From: Xylanimonas ulmi
GTDB lineage: Bacteria > Actinomycetota > Actinomycetes > Actinomycetales > Cellulomonadaceae
DNA: 64,000 nt
Assembly: GCF_004216535.1 (NCBI RefSeq)
Contig: NZ_SGWX01000001.1
Coordinates: 186,001-250,000, forward strand
Direction of reading: 5' to 3'
In this document: piece after piece, positions 52,326 through 60,089 of the stretch
Layout: every line of letters starts with the position of its first letter
How positions within the stretch are numbered: position 1 is the stretch's first letter
Notes under the pieces: model-generated
Seen by the model: only the letters and a program-made list of their open reading frames with translations
Told to the model about the DNA's origin: nothing
The model's database searches: none
Translations under genes and position numbers: made by a program

Positions 52326-54197
52326 GTGAATCTCGACAGACGTCCCCTCGCAGGCCCTGACGCGGGTGTCGACCCCGCGGTCCTGCTGCTGCGGGCCGTC
52401 GGCGAGCGCCGGACGAGGACGGCGTCGCAGCGAAAGCTCGCCGTCCTGCTGGGGTGGGACCGTTCGCAGGTGCGCGCGCGGGTTGCCGACGCCGTTGGGG
52501 CGGGGTTGCTCGTCCAAGTCGACGACTATGTGCAGTTGTCGCCTGCTGGATTCTCCTTCTTGGAGCCGTACCGGGTTCGCAACGCGATCATCCTTGCGGC
52601 GGGCACCGGGTCGCGGCTGCTTCCCTTGACGTTTGAGAGGCACAAGGGCCTGACTCCCGTCCGGGGGGAGCCGATGATCGAGCGGCAGATCCGGCAACTG
52701 CACGCGCGCGGGGTCGAGAACGTCGTCGTCGTCACGGGGTACCTGGCCGACTCGCTCGAATACCTCTCCGGGCGCCCGGGCGTCATCACGGTCCACAACC
52801 CGGAGTTTCAGGACAAGAACAACCTCGCGAGCCTCTTCCGGGCGGCCGATCAGTTGGGCGGCACGTACCTGCTCGTCGCCGACAACTGGATGGACGAGAA
52901 CATCTTCCGGCCGTGGGAGACGCACAGTTGGATGTGGTGCGAGCACACCGACGACCCGACGCCGGAGTGGATCGTCGACACCGCGTCGGACGGTCGGATC
53001 ACCGACATCCACATCGGCGGCGCCGGTGGGTGGTTCCTTGCTGGCCCCGCGTACCTCACGCCAGAGCTTGCCCAGGACTTCGCGCCGCTCGTCGTCGACT
53101 ACTACCACCGGGACGGGTCGGACGACTTCTACTGGGAGGACGTGCTGCGCCGTGAGCTGGGCAGTCTGCCGCCCATCTACGCGGAGCACGCGTCGCGTCG
53201 CGTCGTGCATGAGTTCGAGACCGTCGAGGAGTTGCGCCAGTTCGACCGGTCCTACCTCTTCGACATCGACGATCCGTGCCTGACGACCATCTCCACCATC
53301 TTCGGAGTGCCGCAGCACGAGATCACCGGCTTCAAGCCGATCAAGACCGGCATGACGAACACCAGCTTCGTCTTCGCGGTCGATGGCGTCGACTACGTCT
53401 ACCGCCGGCCCGGCGCCGGGACTGACGAGCTCATCAGCCGTCAGGACGAGAAGCGCAGCTACGAGGCGGTCGCCGAACTCGGGATCTCCGACGAGATCGT
53501 CCATTTCGACGCCGCGAGTGGGGTCAAGGTCTCCCGGTTCTACGAGGGCTCGGCGATCGTCGACCCGTTCAACGACGACCAGGTCGCGCGCTCCATGCGC
53601 CTGCTGCGAGAGTTCCACGACGCGCAGGTCACCACGCCGCACCGCTTCGACATCCGCGAGCGCCTCGCCGCGTATTTCGACCTCCTGGAGCAGGACGACC
53701 TCGACAAGGCTCGCGAGCTCAAGCCGTACATGCGCCAGGCCGCTCGGCTCGACGGGGTACGGGTCGGCCTCGGTGTGCCTGAGGTGCTGTGCCACATCGA
53801 CTACGTCTTCGCCAACATCCTGACGCTGCCAAGCGGCGAGATGCGCGTCATCGACTGGGAGTACAGCGGTGCGGCCGACCCCCTGATCGACGTCGCGATG
53901 TTCTCCATCTATGCCCTGTATGACCGTGCGCACATCGACCGTGCGCTCGAGCACTACCTCGGCCGGTCCGCCACGGTCGAAGAGGCATTGCGCGTCTACC
54001 TGCACGTCGCGCTCGCGGGCCTGCTGTGGAGCCTGTGGGCCTACTTCAAAGCGGCCCGCGGCGAGACTTTCGGGGAGTATCCCGAGCAGATGCTGCAGTA
54101 CTTCACGGCCTACTACCGGATCATCACGAGTGAGGGCACTTTCGATGACTACATTGCTCGCCACCACGCTGCGAGCCCAGCAGATCCGCCGGTATAG
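52326..54197 (+). CDS. licCA: Winged helix-LicC-LicA fusion: phosphocholine cytidylyltransferase/choline kinase
   Basis: 623 residues in three parts. Residues about 15-80: winged-helix domain (TASQRKLAVLLGWDRSQVRARVADAVGAGLL). Residues about 86-310: nucleotidyltransferase with NAIILAAGTGSRLLPLTFERHKGLTPVRGEPMIERQI, as in LicC, then the VADNWMDENIF metal region. Residues about 330-610: choline/aminoglycoside kinase fold with GMTNTSFVF, the HIDYVFAN motif near 489-496 and IDWEYSGAADPLIDVAMF near 508. It would phosphorylate choline and activate it to CDP-choline. Genes for LicB and LicD follow. GTG 52326 is supported by the promoter box. Single-chain fusions of LicC and LicA are known in other bacteria; I recognise the combination, not a particular ortholog. 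Confidence 0.9.
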   Translation: MNLDRRPLAGPDAGVDPAVLLLRAVGERRTRTASQRKLAVLLGWDRSQVRARVADAVGAGLLVQVDDYVQLSPAGFSFLEPYRVRNAIILAAGTGSRLLPLTFERHKGLTPVRGEPMIERQIRQLHARGVENVVVVTGYLADSLEYLSGRPGVITVHNPEFQDKNNLASLFRAADQLGGTYLLVADNWMDENIFRPWETHSWMWCEHTDDPTPEWIVDTASDGRITDIHIGGAGGWFLAGPAYLTPELAQDFAPLVVDYYHRDGSDDFYWEDVLRRELGSLPPIYAEHASRRVVHEFETVEELRQFDRSYLFDIDDPCLTTISTIFGVPQHEITGFKPIKTGMTNTSFVFAVDGVDYVYRRPGAGTDELISRQDEKRSYEAVAELGISDEIVHFDAASGVKVSRFYEGSAIVDPFNDDQVARSMRLLREFHDAQVTTPHRFDIRERLAAYFDLLEQDDLDKARELKPYMRQAARLDGVRVGLGVPEVLCHIDYVFANILTLPSGEMRVIDWEYSGAADPLIDVAMFSIYALYDRAHIDRALEHYLGRSATVEEALRVYLHVALAGLLWSLWAYFKAARGETFGEYPEQMLQYFTAYYRIITSEGTFDDYIARHHAASPADPPV

Positions 54198-55227
54198 AAG
54201 CCGCGGAATCACGGTCGCCGTCGTCTCGGGCGTCTTCTACGGGCTCTACTCCGCCTTCATCTCGCTCGCGATGGCGACCGGTGGGTGGAGTGACTGGGCG
54301 GCGGGCGCTGCGGTCAGCGCATTCGCGGCCGTCTACCTGCTCGGCATCCTGGCCGCCGGCCTCAACGACCTGCTGAGCGGTGTGTGGGCGCTGGTCATCG
54401 GCGGCGCGCGCGGTAAGTTCCGCGACACGCTGCGAGTCGCGCGGACGAGGCCCGGCCGTGTGCTGATGGCCTGCGCGATCATCGGCGGCCCGATCGGGAC
54501 CGTCGCGTACATCCTCGCGCTCCAACTCGGCGGTGCGGCGATCATCCCGATCACGGCGCTGTGTCCCGCGTTCGGCGCGATCCTGTCCCGCATCCTGTTC
54601 AAGCAGCCGCTGCGGCCGATCATGATCGTCGGCATCGCGGTCTGCTTGGGTGCGACGTGTCTGATCGCGTACTCGGCGGGCTCCGCTCCGGGCAGCGACG
54701 TCATCCTGGGCCTTGTGCTCGCCTTCGTCGCGGCCCTCGCCTGGGCAGTCGAGGGCGCGGTCGCGGGTATGGGCACGGCCGTCGTCGACTATGAGATCGC
54801 CATCACGATCCGTCAGTGGACGAGCGGCCTGATCACGCTCTTCATCGTCTTGCCAGCCGTCGCGCTGATCGGCGGAGAGCTCGGCACAGCGACCGAGATG
54901 ATCGGGCTGACGCTCTCCAGCCCGATGACGCTGCTCGTCGTCGCCGTCTCGGGGCTCTTCGCGCTCTACGCCTTCGGTCTGTGGTATCGAGGCAATGGAA
55001 TGTGCGGCACGGCGCTTGGAATGGCGTGCAATGGCACGTACTCCTTCTGGGGCCCGCTGTTCTGCTGGCTGCTGCTCGGTGTCTCGTTCGGCATGGCGGG
55101 GTGGGGCATCGCGCCCATCGCCTGGGTTGGCGCCGTCCTGATGAGCGTCGGCATCCTGCTTGTGGCCACCAACCCGCTTGAGTGGCTGCGCGCCGCTCGT
55201 GCCCGAGTCCCCGGAGGCGTCGCATGA
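54145..55227 (+). CDS. licB: LicB-like choline permease (DMT superfamily)
   Basis: 360 residues, ten membrane segments (EamA/DMT). The start ATG 54145, with GAGGG 8 nt before it, lies 53 nt inside the licCA gene. It begins with a basic stretch (TTLRAQQIRRYRSRGIT) and then VAVVSGVFYGLYSAFISLAMATG, the LicB N-terminus; later GGPIGTVAYILALQLGGAA and CNGTYSFWGPLFCWLLLGV. LicB imports choline. The place between LicCA and LicD makes this specific. Confidence 0.85.
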   Translation: MTTLLATTLRAQQIRRYRSRGITVAVVSGVFYGLYSAFISLAMATGGWSDWAAGAAVSAFAAVYLLGILAAGLNDLLSGVWALVIGGARGKFRDTLRVARTRPGRVLMACAIIGGPIGTVAYILALQLGGAAIIPITALCPAFGAILSRILFKQPLRPIMIVGIAVCLGATCLIAYSAGSAPGSDVILGLVLAFVAALAWAVEGAVAGMGTAVVDYEIAITIRQWTSGLITLFIVLPAVALIGGELGTATEMIGLTLSSPMTLLVVAVSGLFALYAFGLWYRGNGMCGTALGMACNGTYSFWGPLFCWLLLGVSFGMAGWGIAPIAWVGAVLMSVGILLVATNPLEWLRAARARVPGGVA

Positions 55228-55502
55228 GGCTCCCACTCAATGCCGCCGTGCTTCAGCAGTTCGCCCTACGCCCCGAGGCGAGCGCCGCCGAGATCGTCGA
55301 GGCTCTCGCGCCCGTCTACGGCCGAGACCGGTCGCTTCGCGTCGCCTACGTCGAGCAGGCGCTGCTCACCGCGATGATGAACGGCCTTCTCGAGGAGTCT
55401 CGAGTGGCCGAGGACGGCGGGGGCGTCTGCGCGTGGTACCGAGCCACATCGACCGGGCTCGACACCATCCGCACGTTCATCGGAGTGCCGACCCATGCCT
55501 GA
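55224..55502 (+). CDS. Small winged-helix-like protein between licB and licD
   Basis: 92 residues from ATG 55224 (ATGA overlap with licB). No family recognised with certainty. The order of helices (LNAAVLQQFALRPEASAAEIVEAL, then VAYVEQALLTAMMNGLLEES and a short two-stranded end with ICAWYRATSTGLDTI-like VCAWYRATSTGLDTI) looks like a winged helix. It overlaps licD by 8 nt, so it is part of the operon. It could be a regulator or a small partner of LicD. Confidence 0.55.
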   Translation: MRLPLNAAVLQQFALRPEASAAEIVEALAPVYGRDRSLRVAYVEQALLTAMMNGLLEESRVAEDGGGVCAWYRATSTGLDTIRTFIGVPTHA

Positions 55503-56337
55503 CCGGCGCCTGGTCGGCGAGGACGAGCTTCGCGCGATTCAGGTCGACATCCTGGAGACGATCGACCGCATCTGCCGCGAGCACGGCATCGAGTACACGA
55601 TCGCGTTCGGCACGCTGCTCGGCGCGATCCGGCACGGCGGATACATCCCGTGGGACGACGACATCGACATCGAGTTGACGCGCGACGGGTACGAGCGCCT
55701 CATCGCGCTGCTGGCGACCGAACTGCCCGAACACCTCTCGCTGCTGCACCGCAGCGCGCGCCCGACATATCTGCCGTTCGCCAAGGTGTACGACAACCGC
55801 ACCGAGTTCACCAGCAGACTCGACATGATGAACCGTGGCACCGGCGTCTTCGTCGACATCTTCCCCGTCGACGCCGTCCCCGACGACGCTGACGAGCGCC
55901 AGCGGTTTCACCAGAGCATCATCAAGGCGTCAACCCACCTCGCGGCGTCGAACGATCACGGCGTCGACTACTCGAGCGCCTCCCGGATGGCCTACCGGCT
56001 CGCCAAACTGGTGCTGTGGCTGCCCGCGCACCTGCGCCACCGGGGCCAGTGGCGACGTCTGGCGGCCGACGCCGACCTGCTGATGCAACGCTTCAACACC
56101 GAGCAGACGACGGAGTGCGGGTTCCTCGGCATGTTGACCGTCCCTGTCGTGGTTCCCCGCAGCCTTTACGCGCAGTATGAGGACGTGCTTTTCGAGGGCC
56201 GCACCCTGCGCAAGCTTGTCGATCACGACACGTACCTGCGCCGCCAGTACGGCGACTATATGGAGCTTCCGCCGCAGGGCCAGCGGGTCAACCACTCCTA
56301 CTACCGATGGTTCTGGAAACCTGGATATCGTGAGTGA
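55495..56337 (+). CDS. licD: LicD-family phosphocholine transferase
   Basis: 280 residues from ATG 55495. Core motif GTLLGAIRHGGYIPWDDDIDI at 39-59, the metal/nucleotide site of LicD/fukutin-type transferases, followed by LIALLATELPEHLSLL, FAKVYDNRTEF and GVFVDIFPVDAVPDD. It would transfer phosphocholine from CDP-choline to a sugar of the glycan. Length is normal. The stop is overlapped by 8 nt by the second Wzx gene. Confidence 0.92.
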   Translation: MPDRRLVGEDELRAIQVDILETIDRICREHGIEYTIAFGTLLGAIRHGGYIPWDDDIDIELTRDGYERLIALLATELPEHLSLLHRSARPTYLPFAKVYDNRTEFTSRLDMMNRGTGVFVDIFPVDAVPDDADERQRFHQSIIKASTHLAASNDHGVDYSSASRMAYRLAKLVLWLPAHLRHRGQWRRLAADADLLMQRFNTEQTTECGFLGMLTVPVVVPRSLYAQYEDVLFEGRTLRKLVDHDTYLRRQYGDYMELPPQGQRVNHSYYRWFWKPGYRE

Positions 56338-57802
56338 GCAGCCCGCGCAGCCCAGCCTCGGCGCGAACGCGCGCGTCATGCTGGTCTCGCAGGTCGCCCG
56401 CTACATCATCCAGTTCGGCGCCGTCGCGGTGCTCTCGCGCATCCTGACCCCGGCGGACTTCGGCGTCTACGCACTGGTCAGCGCCGTCGTCGTCATCGGC
56501 AGCGTCTTCAGCGATCTCGGCTTGACGCTCTCCGCGATCCGCGCGCCCGAACTCAGCCACCGCCAGTGGTCGGGCCTGTTCTGGGTCAACACGGCGCTCG
56601 GTGGAGTGCTCATGGTCGCCGTCATGGCGCTGGCGTCACCCATCGCCGCGCTCATGCACAACCCCAGCCTGACCACGTACCTCGTCGCCGTCGCGACCGT
56701 GTTCCTCTTGGGCGGCGCCTCGGCCCAGTACCGCGTCGCCTTGATTCGCGCGGGCCGGTATCAGGCGCTCGGCCTCGCCGAGGTCGTCGCCCCAGTGCTC
56801 GGCGTCGTGGTGACGCTTGTGGTGGCCATCTTCATCCGCGGCCCCTGGCCGCTGGTCATCCAGCAGATCGCCTGGGCGGCCTTCCTGCTCGCGCTCTCGG
56901 CGCTCGCCGCACGACGGGTGCCGCAGCGGCCCAGACGCGGCTCGGGAGTCCGCTCGCTTGTGACGACCGGCGGCGCGCTCGGCCTGCCGCTCCTCATCGA
57001 GTCGCTGTCGAACGCGCTCGCGCCGCTCGCGCTCGGGCGCACCCAACCCGCCGCAGCCGTGGGCGCGTTCTCGCAGGCGAGCAACATCGGCAATATCGTC
57101 CACCTCGCCCTCGGTGACTCGCTGACGCGCGTCGTCGTGCCGGCGATGTCGAAGGCCGAGGGCGACGAGGCGTTCGTCAGGGCGCTGCACACGGCGCGCG
57201 CGGCCTACGTCTTCAGCGTCGGAGTCCTGGTGATGGCGGTCGGTGGGCTCGCCGTCCCCGTCGTGACGATCCTCCTCGGCGGGAACTGGCTCGAACTCAC
57301 GCCGCGGCTCTTGTCCATCTGGGCGGTCGGCAGCTTCTTCCAAGGAGTCGCCTTTGTCCTCTACTGGCCCTTGGTCGGCCGAGGGCTCGCGAGACTGCAG
57401 TTGCGGATCGACACGCCGGTCCGGGTGCTGTTCATCCTCGCCGTGCTCGTCGGTGCTCAGGTCGGCGTCGAGTTCGTCGCGTGGATGTTCCTGGCCACCG
57501 CGGCGCTGCGCGCGATCGCGTACCTCGCCTTCGTGCCTCGCGCGCTCGGGATCGGCGACTTGTCCTATGTGCGTGCGGCGATGCCGAGCCTGATGGCGCC
57601 GCCGCTCGTGTTCGCCGCCACGAGGGCGACCACACGCCTGCTGGCGGACGCGCCAGCGGTGGTGCAGGGCCTCGCGGGCGCCGGGGCGATGGCTGTCGTC
57701 GTGCTCATGTGCTCGGTCGTCTCGCCGACGGTTCGGGCGGACCTGCGCTCGACCCGTAACCTTGTCGCCGACGTCGTCGGACTGGGAGCGGGCAGGGCAT
57801 GA
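56330..57802 (+). CDS. Polysaccharide flippase 2 (Wzx/TuaB-like)
   Basis: 490 residues from GTG 56330, 8 nt inside licD. About 13 membrane segments. It begins LGANARVMLVSQVARYIIQFGAVAVLSRILTPADFGVYALVSAVV, the Wzx/TuaB pattern (R-x-L-x-P-x-D-F-G). It is not closely similar to the flippase at 48397-49674 and probably exports the phosphocholine-modified unit. It overlaps the next GT by 4 nt. Confidence 0.9.
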   Translation: MSEQPAQPSLGANARVMLVSQVARYIIQFGAVAVLSRILTPADFGVYALVSAVVVIGSVFSDLGLTLSAIRAPELSHRQWSGLFWVNTALGGVLMVAVMALASPIAALMHNPSLTTYLVAVATVFLLGGASAQYRVALIRAGRYQALGLAEVVAPVLGVVVTLVVAIFIRGPWPLVIQQIAWAAFLLALSALAARRVPQRPRRGSGVRSLVTTGGALGLPLLIESLSNALAPLALGRTQPAAAVGAFSQASNIGNIVHLALGDSLTRVVVPAMSKAEGDEAFVRALHTARAAYVFSVGVLVMAVGGLAVPVVTILLGGNWLELTPRLLSIWAVGSFFQGVAFVLYWPLVGRGLARLQLRIDTPVRVLFILAVLVGAQVGVEFVAWMFLATAALRAIAYLAFVPRALGIGDLSYVRAAMPSLMAPPLVFAATRATTRLLADAPAVVQGLAGAGAMAVVVLMCSVVSPTVRADLRSTRNLVADVVGLGAGRA

Positions 57803-58917
57803 GGATCGCGTTCATGGTGAGCAGCTACCCGCCCGCCATCGGAGGGCTTGAGCGTCACATCGCCGACCTTGCCGAAGAGCTCGCGAGCCTCGGCCACACG
57901 GTCGGGGTCTTCACGCTCGCGCCGCGCTCGCGGCCGATGCGGCGTGAGAACGGTGTTGAGGTCTGCCGTTACGCCGAGATCGTGCGGGTGGGCGACGTGC
58001 TCGGTTTGCCCACCGCGCCGGCACTGCGTCGGCTGCGCGAGGAGGTCAAGGCATGGCGTCCTGACGCGATCTCGGTGCATACGCGGTTCTTCCCGCCCAC
58101 GTGGTTCGGCGTCCTGCTGGCACGACGCCTCGGGGTCCCCTCCGTTCTGACAGAGCATGGAAGCGGTCACGTCGTCTCCGAGTCCACGCTCGTGCACGTG
58201 GCCAGTCGGGTGGTTGACGGGACGCTCGGGCGGTGGGCGCTGAGAAGGGCGTCGCTCGTGCTCGGGATCTCACGAGGGGCCACTGCGTTCGTGGACCGGC
58301 TCGCCGGGCGGCGGGCGGTCCTCTTCCAGAACGCAGTGCGGCTGAGCGCGGGCGCGTCGGGAGGGCCGCACCCCGAGCGCATCGTCTTCCTCGGGCGCAT
58401 GGTCGGCGGCAAGGGCTGGGATACCTTCCTTGAGGTCGCGGGTGAGTTGCGCCGTCGAGGTGTCGCCTTCGACGCGGTCATGCTGGGTGACGGGCCTGAG
58501 TTGGAGCAGGCTCGCGCCGAGGTCGCCCGGCTCGCCCTCGCCGATGTCGTCGATGTGCGGGGAGGCGTCTCGCACGCCGAGGTCTATGAGGCGTTGCGGT
58601 CAGCGGTGCTCGTCAACCCGACCCTGCTGGCCGAGGGCTTTCAGACCACCGTCATGGAGGCCGTCGCGGCCGGGGGGCGCGTGGTCACCTACGCCGGGTC
58701 GCAGAGCGGCGAGGCGCTTGTCGAGGACGGCGCTCCCGTGACGATCGTGCCCCGTGGCGACAAGGCCGCGCTGTGCGAGGCGGTGTTGGCCGAGCTGGCA
58801 CAGCCGAGCGCGCCGTTCGCCGCCGAGCGCTTCGCACAGTGGACCTGGCCGGAGCGCGCCCGAGAGTATGAGGCGCTGCTTGCGGGCCTGACCGCGGGGC
58901 AGCCCGGCCGCGACTGA
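57799..58917 (+). CDS. Glycosyltransferase family 4
   Basis: 372 residues from ATG 57799 (ATGA overlap). N-terminus MRIAFMVSSYPPAIGGLERHIADLAEELASLGH, the GG loop of GT4; HGSGHVVSESTLVHVASRVV; donor half with IVFLGRMVGGKGWDTFLEVA, MLGDGPELEQA and TLLAEGFQTTVMEAVAAGGRVVTY (E-x7-E). Last gene of the lic operon; one base separates its stop from the convergent DUF2304 stop. Confidence 0.9.
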   Translation: MRIAFMVSSYPPAIGGLERHIADLAEELASLGHTVGVFTLAPRSRPMRRENGVEVCRYAEIVRVGDVLGLPTAPALRRLREEVKAWRPDAISVHTRFFPPTWFGVLLARRLGVPSVLTEHGSGHVVSESTLVHVASRVVDGTLGRWALRRASLVLGISRGATAFVDRLAGRRAVLFQNAVRLSAGASGGPHPERIVFLGRMVGGKGWDTFLEVAGELRRRGVAFDAVMLGDGPELEQARAEVARLALADVVDVRGGVSHAEVYEALRSAVLVNPTLLAEGFQTTVMEAVAAGGRVVTYAGSQSGEALVEDGAPVTIVPRGDKAALCEAVLAELAQPSAPFAAERFAQWTWPERAREYEALLAGLTAGQPGRD

Positions 58918-58918
58918 C

Positions 58919-59323
58919 TCAGGCGGGGCCGCCGGCACCGTTCGGTCCCGCCCGGGCCGCGCGGCCGAGCGCGCGCATTTCGTCACGCAGCTCCTCGCAC
59001 TCCTGGCGCAACAGTGCGTGCTCCTCGGCCACGGTGCGCGCCGACTCCTCCAGGCTCGACACTTCGAGGCTCAACTGGATGCACACCAGCAGAAGCACGA
59101 AGATCGCCGCGGCGAACAACAGGTTGCTCGGTGTCTCGACGCCGACCAGTCGCGAGAGCCACCCGGCGAGCGGCGGGATCGCGCCGATCACGCAGACTCC
59201 GACCGCCAGGGTGAACCACAGCGCCGCGTACTTCTCCTTCAGACGGCGCCGTCGCAGCAGCACCACCAGCGTGACGAGCAGGATCGCGCAGATCGTGACG
59301 GCGAACCAGTAGCCGGGGCTCAT
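58919..59323 (-). CDS. DUF2304 membrane protein
   Basis: 134 residues. Three membrane segments: YWFAVTICAILLVTLVVLL, LWFTLAVGVCVIGAIPPL and LLFAAAIFVLLLVCIQLSLEV, with RRRLKEKYAALWF between the first two, the family signature. A short coiled coil (SSLEESARTVAEEHALLRQECEELR) ends the protein. DUF2304 proteins are commonly next to polyprenyl-phosphate GT2 genes, as here (4-nt overlap), and may help flip the lipid-linked sugar. Confidence 0.85.
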   Translation of the reverse strand: MSPGYWFAVTICAILLVTLVVLLRRRRLKEKYAALWFTLAVGVCVIGAIPPLAGWLSRLVGVETPSNLLFAAAIFVLLLVCIQLSLEVSSLEESARTVAEEHALLRQECEELRDEMRALGRAARAGPNGAGGPA

Positions 59324-60063
59324 CGGGCCTCCTCGTGCAGAGGCTTCATCGGACGGGACATCGCGACGACCAGGGCGAGCATGACCCGCCCGAGGTACAC
59401 GGCCGCCTTGAGCGGGTTGTGCGACGGCGCCCCCGCCGCGCGCTCGCGCATCTCGACGCCGACCTGCGCCACCCTCAGGTGCGCGCGAGCGGCGATGACC
59501 AAGGCCTCGACCGTGTCTCCGAGGTACTCCGCCGGGTAGTCCTGGGCGAACACCTCGATGGCGGCGGGGCCCGAGGCCTTGAAGCCGGAGGTGGTGTCGG
59601 TCAGGCGCGTGCCGACGACACGGGACAGAACCCAGGAGAGCAGTCGCATCGCCCAGCGACGCGGTCCGCCGACCTCGTAGGACCCGGTCCCCGCGAACCG
59701 GGCGCCGATCACGAGATCGGCGCTGTGCTCCCTCATGGCGGCGAGCAGGCGAGGCACGTCAGCGGGATCGTGCTGCCCGTCGGCGTCCAACTGGATCGCG
59801 ACGTCGTAGCCCTGCCGGTGGGCGTACTTGTACCCCGCGCGCATCGCGCCCCCGACCCCCAGGTTGAGCGGAAGGTCGACGATCGTCGCTCGGCCTGTCG
59901 AGCGGGCGACGGCGGCCGTGTCGTCCGTCGATCCGTCGTTGACGACGAGGAGGTCCGCCCACGGGAGCACGGTCGCGACCTCGTCCAGGACGGCGGCGAT
60001 CGCCGCCTCTTCGTTCCAGGCTGGGAGCACGATCAAGACGCGCTGGGAGGGCGGGGAGGTCAC
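59320..60063 (-). CDS. Polyprenyl-phosphate glycosyltransferase, GT2 (DPM1-like)
   Basis: 247 residues from GTG 60063, set by a TANNNT box 6 nt upstream. Motifs: VLIVLPAWNEEAAIAAVLDEV, LVVNDGSTDDTAAV, NLGVGGAMRAGYKYA and QLDADGQHDPADV (DxD). LTDTTSGFKA and EYLGDTVEALVIAARA follow. No C-terminal membrane domain, unlike the two GtrB proteins. It would make undecaprenyl- or decaprenyl-phosphate-linked monosaccharide. Confidence 0.9.
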   Translation of the reverse strand: MTSPPSQRVLIVLPAWNEEAAIAAVLDEVATVLPWADLLVVNDGSTDDTAAVARSTGRATIVDLPLNLGVGGAMRAGYKYAHRQGYDVAIQLDADGQHDPADVPRLLAAMREHSADLVIGARFAGTGSYEVGGPRRWAMRLLSWVLSRVVGTRLTDTTSGFKASGPAAIEVFAQDYPAEYLGDTVEALVIAARAHLRVAQVGVEMRERAAGAPSHNPLKAAVYLGRVMLALVVAMSRPMKPLHEEAR

Positions 60064-60075
60064 GCCTGGAGTCTA
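60064..60075 (-). promoter_or_regulatory. Leaderless promoter of the DPM1-like/DUF2304 operon
   Basis: TAGACT (60075-60070) ends 6 nt before GTG 60063. It fits into the 26-nt gap after the upstream GT2 gene. Confidence 0.5.
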
Positions 60076-60089
60076 TCGGCGGTTGCCGG

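Noticed and set aside
52320-54212. 630-codon open frame antisense to the LicC-LicA gene
   Set aside because: It covers the whole + strand gene, whose motifs are unmistakable. The antisense translation is Asp/Val/Arg-rich without recognisable domains.
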